Origin: Anagrus nilaparvatae
Lineage: Eukaryota; Arthropoda; Insecta; Hymenoptera; Mymaridae
Reading direction: 5' to 3'
NCBI GenBank assembly: GCA_022575985.1
Contig: JAKSXM010000231.1
Coordinates: forward strand, 8,372,501 to 8,436,500
DNA length: 64,000 nt
Shown: piece after piece, positions 21,692-32,384 of the stretch
Layout of the letters: the number at the start of each line of letters is the position of its first letter
Position numbering within the stretch: position 1 is the stretch's first letter
The notes under the pieces: generated by a model
What the model was told of the DNA's origin: nothing
Seen by the model: the letters and a program-made list of their open reading frames with translations, nothing else
The model's database searches: none
Position numbers and translations under genes: made by a program

Positions 21692-22678
21692 TAAGCTGGT
21701 AAGGTGAATTTAATTTTATTCTGACTTTACTTTTTTAATTCCTTGTTTTTGGGATTCAACATTTGCATCCTGTAAAAATATAGTTAAATATCAAAAAGTT
21801 TATTACTGTTATTAATTTTTTATCAACCTTTTTTTTTTGCGTTTCGAATGATTTCTTTCTCCGGATCGTTGAGCCCGATCACCCAATGTGAAGTTTTCAA
21901 TTGTCAGTTGATGTGAATCTTTCAAAACTAAAGCATTAAAAATTATTAATTTATTGGAATGAAATAAGTGTTAATTTATTAATTATACCATTTAATTAAA
22001 TCAATGAATTATTTTGGTTCCTCAAAGAGGAACCATTGTGATAGGTCAAATTTCGATTTTTGATTTTTTGGCATATAAGCACTTTTTGAGACCCCAGGAT
22101 GCTAAAAAACCGGTTTTTAGAAAAAGTATGTTCACAAACATTATGGAGTTAAGACCTAATTTTTTTTTCAAAAATTTTTTCACCAAAAAAGCTCGAGGTA
22201 CTTTTTTTTTTTTTAATTTGGATGTAATACCTCATTTATTTCCACGAAAGTACTTATATTTGAAAGTATGGTTTTTACTCTATATCACGAATCTGATACT
22301 TAATTTTTTGAAAATTTTTTTCCCAAATTTGTATGCCTTAATAAAAAAAGAGATGACGATAAGCATCCGCATATAAAAAGCGTGGGCGATGAATTTGTAA
22401 ATTCATTTAATACTATGTACTCGTAAAAAGGTCGATTATAATTATTATTGTTTAAGAATTACAAACGAGTAATAAAAAAAATTATTAATTTTCATATATA
22501 GAGCTTGGACCTAATAACGCTCTGAGTTATAACATTCAACTCGCATTTCAATAAATATATATATATAACATCATTTCTTATATACAGAACAGATGGCTAA
22601 AGCAATGTGAGTCGTCCTCACAAGTGCTAAAATCGCCATTTGTTAACTATATAAGAAAAATAAGGACGTGTTTACATC

Positions 22679-22752
22679 AGCGTCTGTAGCACATACACTA
22701 ACACACACAGCTACACTGATGAGATCTATGTGTTAGTGTTGATCGAAACGCT
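22679..22752 (+). ncRNA. Hammerhead ribozyme, unit 1
   Basis: All core elements are present. Stem III is AGCG (22679-22682) with CGCT (22749-22752), and the cleavage triplet GTC ends at C22684. Stem I is TGTAGC (22685-22690) with GCTACA (22710-22715), 6 perfect pairs. Core CTGATGA is at 22716-22722, stem II GATC (22723-22726) with GATC (22741-22744), and GAAA at 22745-22748. Loop 1 (19 nt) and loop 2 (14 nt) contain ACACTAACACA (22695-22705) and TGTGTTAGTGT (22729-22739), 11 nt perfectly complementary: a candidate kissing interaction. Stems I and II are closed and III is open (type III topology). Cutting at both units would release a 509-nt RNA. Confidence 0.9.
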
Positions 22753-23187
22753 AGGTACCTTCTGTACCGACATTTAAAATCCGCGTAAATTCAAATTTTT
22801 AAATAAGTTTAAAAATTCATCTAATGTCGCCGCTTTGTATGCCTTAATAAAAAAAGAGATGACGATAAGCATCCGCATATAAAAAGCGTGGGCGATGAAT
22901 TTGTAAATTCATTTAATACTATGTACTCGTAAAAAGGTCGATTATAATTATTATTGTTTAAGAATTACAAACGAGTAATAAAAAAATTATTAATTTTCAT
23001 ATATAGAGAGAGCTTGGACCTAATAACGCTCTGAGTTATAACATTCAACTCGCATTTCAATAAATATATATATATAACATCATTTCTTATATACAGAACA
23101 GATGGCTAAAGCAATGTGAGTCGTCCTCACAAGTGCTAAAATCGCCATTTGTTAACTATATAAGAAAAATAAGGACGTGTTTACATC

Positions 23188-23261
23188 AGCGTCTGTAGCA
23201 CATACACTAACACACACAGCTACACTGATGAGATCTATGTGTTAGTGTTGATCGAAACGCT
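23188..23261 (+). ncRNA. Hammerhead ribozyme, unit 2
   Basis: Exact repeat of unit 1 at +509 bp: AGCG/CGCT, GTC, TGTAGC/GCTACA, CTGATGA, GATC/GATC and GAAA are all unchanged, as are both complementary loops. Confidence 0.9.
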
Positions 23262-24660
23262 AGGTACCTTCTGTACCGACATTTAAAATCCGCGTAAATT
23301 CAAATTTTTAAATAAGTTTAAAAATTCATCTAATGTCGCCGCTTTGTATGCCTTAATAAAAAAAGAGATGACGATAAGCATCCGCATATAAAAAGCGTGG
23401 GCGATGAATTTGTAAATTCATTTAATACTATGTACTCGTAAAAAGGTCGATTATAATTATTATTTTTTTCCCAAAATTTTTTTCACGAAAAAATACAAAA
23501 AAAAACTAATTTTTTTTTCTTTTTGGACGTAGTACCTAATTTATTTCTATGAAAGTACTAGTTTTAGAAAGTTTGTTTATAGTCATTTTTTGGACTTGAT
23601 ACCGAATTTTTTTAAAATTTTTTTCTAAAAATTAAAAAAACAAAAAAAATAAAAAACCTGCAATATTTTTTTTTTTGGGTGTAATACCTAATTTAAATTC
23701 ATGAAAGTACTAATATCTGAAAATATTGCGACCGGTGATATTTTACAACTGTTATGAAATTAAGACCTAATTTTTTTTTCCAAAAATTTTTTTATTAAAA
23801 AAACGTAGTACCTAATTTATTTCCATGGAAGTACTAGTTTTAAGAACCTCGTTTACAGTAATTTTTTGGAATTGATACTTAATTTTTTCAAAATTTTTAT
23901 TATCTAAATTAAAAAAAAAGAAAAATAAAAAAAATTGCAATATTTTTTTGGTGTAATACCTCTTTTAATTCTATGAAAGTACTAATATTTTAAAATATTG
24001 TAACCAGTGATATTCCAAAACAATTTATTATCAAACGAATACCTAACTTTTTTTTCCAAAAATTTTTTTATTAAAAAAATCTCAAAATACTTTTTTTTTT
24101 AATTTGGATGTAATACCTCATTCATTTCCATGAAATTACTTATATTTGAAATTATGATTTTTACTTGATATCTTGAATCAGATTAATTTTTTGAAAATTT
24201 TTTTCTCCAAAATCTTTGTCCCAAAAAAAAATACATAAAACACCAAATTTATTTTTCGTTTTGGAGATATCTAATTTATTTTAATGAGAGTACAAGTTTT
24301 AGAAATTTAGTTTATAGTAATTTTTTGTATCTGATCACAATTTTTTTTTTTATTTTGATATAAATTATAACACAGAAGAAAGAATGATGGAAATCTTGCC
24401 TCTTTTTGACTTCCTTGGATTATTTTGCTTGTTGCTATGTTTATTTATGTATGCAGCTTAATGAAATTATATACAATAATAAACAGCCTAAAAATTTTAA
24501 ATGGTTATGTTTGCATTTTAAAATTAAGATTTAAAAGTTATATTGGCATTTTTTAAAGAATCAAACAATTTATAGAATTAAATAATTTATTATTTTGTGA
24601 TTAAAAGAAATATTATAAATAATGTTAAAATCTTGAAGCAATTAATGTGGTTATTTTTTT

Positions 24661-25084
24661 TATTACAAAATATTATTATTATTATTATTATTATCATTGT
24701 TGCGGAAGATTGGTCAAATGCAAGAAGTACACTGAAAAAATCAATTATAAGAAATTATTATAAATTCTGGTAAAAACTCCTATCTTTTTATAATAATTGA
24801 GCGAATATTTGTAATTTTCGCATCGTTACCAACCATTTCTTTGACAAAACAAAAAAATCGTGTTACCCAATATTTTAATTATTCAGGGATAATTATATAT
24901 TCTAATAAAATAAAATTTTATAAAAAAAAATAAAATTAGCTTTATTTATATTTGTCTCTTTTTAATTATGCAAAAATGATTTAAAATCCATTTACAATCC
25001 ATGGACGCTATAATTTTCACTTTAATAACAAAATGATCTTAATAATCTACTTTACCAGCTACTAAAAACGAAAAATGTATGTAT
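24661..25084 (-). repeat. Dispersed repeat, copy 2 (without foldback)
   Basis: Reverse complement of 15732-16548 without the 465-bp foldback. It carries its own extra segments (about 24745-24775 and 24825-24890) absent from copy 1. It preserves the empty TTAA target at 25022-25025. Confidence 0.75.
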
Positions 25085-26226
25085 TCTTTACCGCATTATC
25101 TGCATTTGTACTTCTGTACACTAGTTCACGTTTCGAGTTAACCTTGAATGGTTCTTCGTAGATTGGATCATTCATATTTGGTGCCCTTTTTTTTGCTGGA
25201 TTACCAAGACTGGCATTCCCATTAATATTTCTTTTTTTTTTGGATTTTTTTTTGCAACTAAAGATGGGTATTTTTATATTTTTCAGACCTTACAAAAGAA
25301 GTATTCAAATCAAAATTATCATTTTTATTATCGGTATTCATTTCTTTATCATTGTTATCTGTTTTCCAAACCACATTATCATCGATTTTTGATGTTTTGA
25401 AGAATGAAGAATATTTTTCTTCTTTTTTGGAGAATTTTGTTCTTGTTTAGCTTCATTGAGATTAAACTAATTAATTTCTGTATATTTTATTTTCTATAAT
25501 TTTTTTAGTTTTTCAATTTTACTTACCCATCAAAAATTTTTATCAACTGATTATTTGAGAAGGTGATAATTTAAAATAAGATGTTTTTTTATTTTTAAAA
25601 TAATTTTTATCAGTTGACTGTATATGTTATTCCTGGGTTTTAATTATTCTGTACAAATTTATTCTACTTGTTCCTGGATTTTTACTTGTTGATGTGATGT
25701 TTCTTTAATATAATGCATCGAAATTGATGTTACTATATTTAGCACATTTATTTTGAATTTACAAGTAATTCCTTTTTTTTTTATTTTTTAATTAATTTTT
25801 TTTGTCGCTTGCTGCTACAATTTAATAAATTTCAAATTATTTTCTAGGTTATGAAAACGTTTTCCTTTTTGTCACGCGTTGCATTCCCGCCATTAATTTT
25901 TATTGCATTTGCATCAGATATTAATTATTAGAAAATCTTGTTATTATTATTGATAATGCTGCGCTGATTTCATTATTTTTTTATAATTGCGTTATTACAA
26001 AATTTAGCACTAATTTTGCGAAATAATCTACTTTGATCAATGGTTTGTAGGGAATTTGATGGCAACAAAAATGCTTCCGGTGAATAATTCTTGTTTCCCG
26101 TGTTATAGTTTTTAGGGTAATTTACTGTGATACCGACATAATGTTATTCAAATGAAATTGGTATAACAGAAAACCGTAGAATACCGGTTTATCAACCGGA
26201 AAATAAGAATTGTTTGTGATTATCTT
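25085..26226. other. Region with a decayed minus-strand coding trace, otherwise AT-rich
   Basis: On the minus strand about 25460-25090 encodes, across at least two frames, Asn/Asp/Lys-rich sequence followed by NPAKKRAPNMNDPIYEEP, then VNSKRELVYRSTNADNA. That is longer and less biased than chance frames here, but no family was recognised. It ends where dispersed repeat copy 2 begins. From 25490 to 26226 only AT-rich sequence is seen. Confidence 0.35.
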
Positions 26227-26317
26227 GGGGGTTATTTTATAAAGTCAAGCACATAGAATTCCACATAAGTCTATCTCTTTCACTCTAATAGTTTTTGACT
26301 TTACAAAATAACCCTCC
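26227..26317. mobile_element. Small foldback MITE (91 bp)
   Basis: Inverted ends of about 22 bp: GGGGGTTATTTTATAAAGTC at the left, reverse complement of GACTTTACAAAATAACCCTCC at the right. The first ten bases match those of the MITE at 36985-37267 (GGGGGTTATT), so they may be one family. Confidence 0.6.
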
Positions 26318-26621
26318 TTACCCACTATAGAGGGTAAGATAGGTAGGGTATTTTTACCGACGTTACCGTGCTGTGTGTTTGCTATATTGTGAAAAACTGA
26401 TGGATGTAAATAGATAAACGTGGTGAATTCTCTGTGGATATATTAAAATTTATATCATAGAAATTTAAAATATTTCAAATTTATTTTTTAAATTCGTTGT
26501 TTAGAACGCGACTTTATTTTTACTCCATAGTTCATTGTGTGTGTGTAAAACAAAAAATCTGACCAGCTTTTTTTTTTGTTTGTTATTATTTTTACTATAA
26601 AAGTGTATTATTATCGAAAAT

Positions 26622-29380
26622 ATGGATAATCAGGTAAGGAAAACTTCTTGTTTATATATTATTTCCTTTTTGGAAATAAAAAAAAAATATATAAAATATA
26701 CATTATTTTCTTTGTTGTAACTTAAATTGTCTTTAGGAGTTTTCTTATGTTGTTTGTTTGTGGGTTAGGTTATGTTTTTTTTAAGTTGGTATTGTAGATT
26801 TAGTTATTGTGGGAAGAGTTTATAAATATGAAAGAAAAATTTTTCGGATGTAAAGTTTTTCTCGGATGGAAAGTTAAAATTATTCTCGGACGCGAAGTTA
26901 AAATTTATTTTCGGATGTAAAGTTAAATATATTTTTTCGGATGTAAAGTTTTTTAAAAAATAAGATTTATGGTTAAAATTATTTTCGGATGTAAAGTAAA
27001 AAACTGTTCTCGGATAAAAAGTTCAATATATTTTTTCGGATGTAAAGTTTTTTTAATCGAATTTAGAATTAAAACTATTCTCGGACGTGAAGTTAAAATT
27101 TATTTTCGGATGTAAATTTAAAATTATTTTGTAAGTTTGGTTTTTGGTGTTATATATGAGAAGATAAAATTTGTAGATAATATATGATTGGTATATTTTA
27201 GGAAGAAAACGTGATGTTAAGGCAAGAAGTGCTTGAAATTTCTTCTTATGACCCTATGTTTGATGAATTAGGAGAAGCAGGAGCTGTAGAGAAGTTCAGG
27301 CTGTGGATGAGAAAACGATTTCATACCGTTCAAAAAAAACATTCAGTTTTTGTGGTAAGATATTTTTTTTTTTAATCCAAGAAAGGATTAGGATTATTAA
27401 ATTTTTTGGTAAAATGAAGCAGTAATTACTGGCAAGTTAGATCAACTTTAAACTTTTTGCAATTTGTCAAGGAAGGTGCTAGTTCAGATATATACAAGTT
27501 TCGTTAGTTGCTCTTGGTTTCAAATGTGGCTAAAATTGGCCAAGCTGTTATTTTTAGTTAAAAATCAATAAATATTTAATATCTTGGTCTTTATTTCTCT
27601 AATTTATTTGTTTATTTGTTTGGTTGTAGTTTAGAAAGTTGGCAAAGTGCATGAAGAGGGTTTGGTTTCTTTTCTCCAACAAGAGTTGAGTGCATTGAAA
27701 AGTGCGCCACATAAGGTTACAAGGACGCAATCTACATCTAATTGGCGACTCGAGGGAATGGTGCCTGATTATCATCCTGGGCTTGGTATAATGCAGGTTG
27801 AAAAGCGCATTCCAATAGATTCTGTTGATTGTTTTGTGGAAGGTATGGTTGCTAATGATACTTATTGCGAGTTGAAAGGGAAAACTTTTGATAGCAGTTA
27901 TATGGAAGAAGTTATTTCAAAACGAGCCACTGATACTTCTCCCAAAATGTACTTTCGTGATCAGGAGAGGATTTTTGGTGAGGAACAATTGAATATTCCG
28001 GTTGGTCCGGATTTAGAGTTCGCTGATGTTTTACCGTATGCTATGGATAGAACTCCTGGTAATAATTATTAAATTTACAAAAAAAAAATTGTTGTTTTTA
28101 TTTTCCGATTTTTTTTGTTATAGGTATAAATACTTCATATATGATGTATGGGGAAACAGGTTCTTTTTCTTCAGCACACATCGAGGGGGGAGGTTTTTGT
28201 TCATTAAATTTAATCACAAACAAAATTGGGAAGAAACTATGGCTTTGTTTGAATTTACCGGCTACAACAAAACTTGTACCTGTTTTGTCAGGATTAGGTT
28301 TACAAACGAATAAATGTCCTCGGGGAAGAGATAAAAAAGTATGCGGTAAAGGACGTCCATGTGACATTTGTGCCTGTCCTCAATCTGGATTGCATGGGCC
28401 TGGTTTATTTTTTACACCTGCTTTTCTACGGGAACATGGAATTCCCTTTTTCACTTTTGTTCAGGACTCGTGTGATCTAGTATTCACTTTTCCAGGTATA
28501 GCCCATCAAATTGTAAATATTCGACCAACAGTGTGTGAAGCCCGGAATGTTATGCCCCTTACTTTTGCTTTTAATCGCCTCACTAACCTAATTTGTAATT
28601 GTGAGGCTAAATACGGTGGTCGGATACGTTACTTTTTAGATCTTCAAGTAATGCCTGACATTACACCTTTAGAAGCATATTGTGAGCAGTGCAAGAAGTT
28701 GATATTGGCTGAGACACCGGAAATGCATTTCAAGACTTGTCCAATTATAGGAAAAAGGGTTTGTGCGGAGAAGCATGATAATGCTTCAGAAAAAAATGTT
28801 AAGATCGGTACTGTGATTGAGGGTTTAGATGATATTGTAATAAATTTATCAAATGAGCTTTTGGATGAGAATGTTGTACATGATGTGACCGAGATTGTGA
28901 GTGGAAATAATTTTCTGAATAGGGTGGATTATGCTTTGGATGGATATATTTTATTGGATGGTGTGAATGATGTTAATTTTGGTGAAGGTGATTTTAATGA
29001 TGATCAATCTGTTCCAATTGGTGAATTTGAAATTGTGAGTAACTTCAGGTCGGACAGTGGTTCTGAAACTAGTCATAAGTTTTTCACGAAAATGGAATCT
29101 GGATAATCATAAGCAAAGAGTGTATTTAGGATTGAAACCGTTTAAATGTAAGGATTGTTCTAAATGTTTTAAGACGAAAGGTGTTTTAGATAGACATCAG
29201 TTGATTCATGCTGGGCCACGTTTTGATTGCGATATGTGCGGTAAGTCTTTTAATGTTAAAAGTAATTTACAACGGCATAAATTGGTATATGGTGATAAAT
29301 TGTTTATTTGCGAAATTTGTGGCAAAGGATTTTATCGTAAGGATATGTTAACCGGTCATAAGATGGTGCATAAATCTTAA
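26622..29380 (+). CDS. JmjC-domain protein with C-terminal C2H2 zinc fingers (four exons, one frame break)
   Basis: Exons: 26622-26633 (M-D-N-Q, donor GTAAGG), 27202-27354, 27635-28058 and 28124 onward; phases agree at every junction. The JmjC fold is in exon 4: AHIEGGGFCSLN gives the Fe(II) ligands His and Glu (HxE), KIGKKLW the basic strand, and FPGIAHQIVN the distal His. Intact JmjC enzymes are Fe(II)/2-oxoglutarate dioxygenases, many demethylating histone lysines. A Cys-rich segment (CPRGRDKKVCGKGRPCDIC) lies inside the domain. After an acidic linker the frame stops at 29104-29106; a second frame from ~29085 encodes three zinc fingers (CKDCSKCF...H, CDMCGKSF...H, CEICGKGF...H-x3-H) ending TAA at 29380. 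So a frameshift near 29080 separates the domains, by mutation, assembly error or unrecognised splicing. AATAAA follows at 29446. Exact family unknown. Confidence 0.72.
26835..27130 (+). repeat. Degenerate ~25-30-bp tandem repeat in intron 1 of the JmjC gene
   Basis: About ten imperfect copies of TTTTCGGATGTAAAGTTAAA-type units, some with TCTCGGACG instead of TTTCGGATG. They lie wholly within intron 1 (26634-27201). Confidence 0.65.
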
Positions 29381-29445
29381 ATATGTAAAAACTTTATGTA
29401 AAGTATGTTTAATACAATATTGTATGTTTTTGGAATTATTCAATT

Positions 29446-29451
29446 AATAAA
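29446..29451 (+). promoter_or_regulatory. Candidate poly(A) signal of the JmjC gene
   Basis: AATAAA 66 bp after the zinc-finger stop codon; no stronger candidate lies nearby. Confidence 0.45.
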
Positions 29452-31084
29452 GTTCTTAATTGATTATTGCTATTATTTCTTATTGCTTTTCATTTCCTAA
29501 CACAAGATTTCCGAAAATAATTTTTTTACTGAAAATGCTTGTTTACTATTGTAAACCAATATTAAGCCAAATTTAAAGTCTACATAATGAAAATTGTTTA
29601 ATTACATAGTGTACTGCATTTGAGTGGCAGTTTTTAGCCTTACACTTGTTGAATAATCCGTAATTCTTCAAAATTTTGATATAATACTGATGTTATTTGG
29701 CATTGTGAATTTAAGTTTGAAAAAAAAAAGAAAGAAACAAAAAAAATATGTTTGAAAGCAGGCTAACCAGCAGTGATTGTTTTTGAGGCGAAGCAAGAAG
29801 GTGATTTTCTCGAACTTGCGTGGTTGAAAAAAAATATAAATAAAAAATAAAATATTAATATGAAATTGTATCCCCGAATCGAACTCTACGGGAAACGTGT
29901 TATTAGGCGAGATAAGAAAAAAAGTTGTTTTTGCAACCCCTAGTACGTGCATTTTTAGTGTCTATTTTTTGATGTTTTTAGCTAACAAATCTTTTAAATA
30001 TAAGCAAATTTTTCATGAAATCACTTATTAAAGATCCATATTATGTATTCACATCTAAAAAAGGGCATTTTTACAAATTCACTCTGAGCCTTTGAAATTT
30101 GGTATGAGGGAGTTTTTTGGGTCGCTGATTACAAAATCGATGCTTTTCTATGATTAATTGGAGCTTCACCTTTATATTGAGCGAAACCTGCCCTTAAAAT
30201 GGTATTTTTGCTACATTCGGTCTAGGCCTTTGAAATTTGGTGTACAGGGCTTTTTTAATTGCTGATCATGTATATTAAGGTTTTTGTAATGAAAAATTAG
30301 ACCAGTACCCTTGAATTAACCAAAACATGAAAAAGGTTTTAGACCGTCGCCCTTAAATTGGCCAAAACTACATCAAACTATTGTATATGTAATAATAACC
30401 ATTTTCCAATTTCAGAATTTAATACATAATGCTGCTTTGAAACTAGCAATTACTAAAAAATATCATATTGCTGGAAAATGATAAATAATAAATGTTTTAA
30501 TAAAAAATGCTACTTTAAATTAAACGACAATAATATCTATTTATTTCTTATGCATCAATTATACAAATAAACAAGATTTTAGTTACAATTATCAGTCACT
30601 GGACAACTTTATTGTTCTATCGCATATTTTATTCTCTCTATTCGCATATTATAATATGCTTAGTTTACATTTGAATAATTGTTTTTTATTCACAAAAAAA
30701 TTTTAAAAATAAGTGAAAATTTAATTTAGAACTTCCCTTAATTTTCTTTAATTCATGTACAATAATATTGTAAAAAAATGTAACTTTGATTAATAAATTA
30801 TAAATAAATCTTGTTTTTTAATTTTTTAATCAACGTTCCATAACGTCAGAACATACACATAATTTTAATCATAAATAAAAATTTACAAAAATCATTGAAA
30901 CAATAAATAATGTGATTTTATAAACCATATAATTAATTGATTTTAATTAATTTCTATTTACATTTAACATATACAATTCTATAATAAACAATTGAAACTG
31001 AATAGAATCATTCTTTATCTACTTGTTATCATATCCTTAAACCAAAAGAATAATTTAATTATTTAAATCTCATATAAATATATA
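29452..31084. other. AT-rich intergenic region with two decayed repeat units
   Basis: Mostly featureless. About 30060-30340 carries two diverged units with the order GGGCATTTTT, then TTTGAAATTTGGT, GGGTCGCTGAT and CTTCACC. They resemble the internal ~125-bp repeats of the foldback at 34862-36886. The remainder (30400-31084) is A/T-dominated without long frames. Confidence 0.4.
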
Positions 31085-32300
31085 TGTTATGGGTAGAGTC
31101 CGATCTCTGGATAGTCCTAGGTCTATCCGGATAAACCAACGACTATCCAAGCGGAGTTGGATAAAGTCCGATTCTTGAATTTTTTCATCTTTTTTGTTCA
31201 ACTTTATCCGGCACCACTTGGATAGTCCTAGGATTATCCAAGAGGCTTGGATAAAGTCCGATTCGTAAAAAATGTAAACAAAAAAAAAAAAATTATTTCC
31301 CATATTATTTTTTTATTTTATTTGTCATAATTTTATACTCAAATAATTTTTTGATTTAGTCAAATTAAATAATTCTATAAAGCAACTTTATTTTGAAGAA
31401 ACTCAATTTCAGAAAAATGAACTCTCCAGCCTATGAACGTGACAACTGAAAATATTTGTAAAAACTGTGTTAATAACATTTCATGCGAAATTTGTTCAAA
31501 AGAGTTTAGTATAAGTGATAATAGAAAAAGTGCGAAACGTGCGTTAGATAATCAAGCTTCAAAAATGATCAAAAGATCAAATTCTAAGTTTCCAAATTGC
31601 AAAATTGGAGATACAATCAAAGTGGGTATTCCTGATGTAGACAGAGGTTGCGGAGATTTTAGAAACATATTAATGGCAATAATAGAAATCAGCGATAACG
31701 GATTGTATAAATTAGCTAATTATCATGGAGCAATAAAAGAAAAATTTTCGCGGAATCAATTTACACCTACGAATGCAAACCAAATACATGTAGCAAAAAT
31801 ATCCACTGAAATGAAAACTTTACGCCAACTTGCAATAATGGCATCTAAATTTGGTGGTCAAGACTTTCAAAGGTGTAACTGCAAACAAGGTTTCAAAACT
31901 AATAAATGCAAGTGCAAATAAAATGGACTCAAATGCAACTCAAAATGTCACAGCAGTTTGTCTTGTATAAATAAATAAAAATAAATTTATATATTGTAGC
32001 TAAAATTTTGTATTTTGTATTTTTTTTATATTTAATTTGACTAAATCAAAAAATTATTTGAGTATAAAATTATGACAAATAAAATAAAAAAATAATAATT
32101 TTTTTGTTCACATTTTTTACGAATCGGACTTTATCCAAGCCTCTTGGATAATCCTAGGACTATCCAAGCGGTGCCGCATAAATTTGAACAAACAAGATGA
32201 AAAAATTCAAGAATCGGACTTTATCCAACTCCGCTTGGATAGTCCTAGGTTTATCTGGATAGACCTAGGACTATCCAGAGATCGGACTCTACCCGTAACA
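31085..32300 (+). mobile_element. DNA transposon with ~285-bp inverted ends and a transposase C-terminal domain (Ginger/KRBA2-like)
   Basis: The left end starts TGTTATGGGTAGAGTCCGAT; the right end is its reverse complement ending CTCTACCCGTAACA. The arms stay complementary for about 285 bp (31085 to ~31370 and ~32030 to 32300). Within each arm GGATAGTCCTAGG-type motifs recur. TATA flanks both sides (31081-31084, 32301-32304), a candidate 4-bp duplication. Between the arms lies a 162-codon frame. No integrase core is present, so it is non-autonomous. Confidence 0.75.
31433..31921 (+). CDS. Cys-rich C-terminal domain protein of a KRBA2/SCAND3-like transposon
   Basis: 162 codons from ATG 31433 to TAA. 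It has an N-terminal Cys cluster (CKNCVNNISCEIC), a central IGDTIKVGIPDVDRGCGDFRN motif and FSRNQFTP, and a C-terminal CNCKQGFKTNKCKCK. This order is the C-terminal module found after the DDE integrase in KRBA2/SCAND3-like proteins of insects and cnidarians, which derive from Ginger-type transposons. The integrase core itself is missing. An acceptor-like TTTCAG lies 20 bp upstream, so this may be a 3' exon. The frame has no stops, unlike most other coding sequence in the window. Function without the catalytic domain is unknown. Confidence 0.7.
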   Translation: MNVTTENICKNCVNNISCEICSKEFSISDNRKSAKRALDNQASKMIKRSNSKFPNCKIGDTIKVGIPDVDRGCGDFRNILMAIIEISDNGLYKLANYHGAIKEKFSRNQFTPTNANQIHVAKISTEMKTLRQLAIMASKFGGQDFQRCNCKQGFKTNKCKCK

Positions 32301-32310
32301 TATATAATAG

Positions 32311-32384
32311 AAGATACTTAGACATGGGAAAGAATATTACTCATGCTAGAGGATGGGTAAATATTCTTTCCCACGTCTAAGTAT
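32311..32384. repeat. 74-bp palindrome
   Basis: Arms AGATACTTAGACATGGGAAA and TTTCCCACGTCTAAGTAT (with GAATATT extending both) pair over ~25 bp around a ~20-nt loop. It lies just outside the 31085-32300 transposon. It could be a small MITE or hairpin RNA source. Confidence 0.55.

Larger units (their letters stand above)
22331..23462 (+). mobile_element. Retro-inserted dimer (2.2 copies) of a ~507-bp hammerhead-ribozyme repeat
   Basis: The unit starting GTATGCCTTAATAAAAAAAG occurs at 22331, 22837 and 23346 (periods 506 and 509). Two copies are complete and the third stops after ~117 bp. The copies are almost identical; differences are one A and a GAGA dinucleotide indel. No open frame spans a unit. 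Each complete unit contains a hammerhead ribozyme. The insertion is flanked by TTTTTTTCCCAAATTT (22315-22330) and TTTTTTTCCCAAAATTT (23463-23479), whereas the uninterrupted sister unit near 24190-24220 has one such block. This is consistent with a ~16-bp target-site duplication. Small circular RNAs with hammerheads (retrozymes) produce this kind of concatemeric genomic copy; that origin is inference. Confidence 0.8.
22190..24350. repeat. ~150-bp degenerate tandem array (interrupted)
   Basis: Units recur around a GTA(A/G)TACCT...ATGAAAGTACT core at about 22226, 23525, 23680, 23803, 23953, 24107 and 24265, spaced 123-158 bp once the 1.13-kb insertion is removed. Three unit variants alternate in the order C-A-B-A-B-C-A, indicating higher-order structure. 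The units are rich in T and A homopolymers and have no coding. The 120-codon frame at 22014-22376 is chance. Confidence 0.65.

Noticed and set aside
22014..22376. 120-codon plus-strand frame
   Set aside because: Phe/Asn/Lys-rich translation of T- and A-run repeats that crosses the ribozyme-repeat junction; no motif.
29981..32310. CRISPR-like or telomeric repeats near the inverted ends
   Set aside because: Repeated GGATAGTCCTAGG blocks are part of transposon arms, unevenly spaced and inverted; the genome is eukaryotic.
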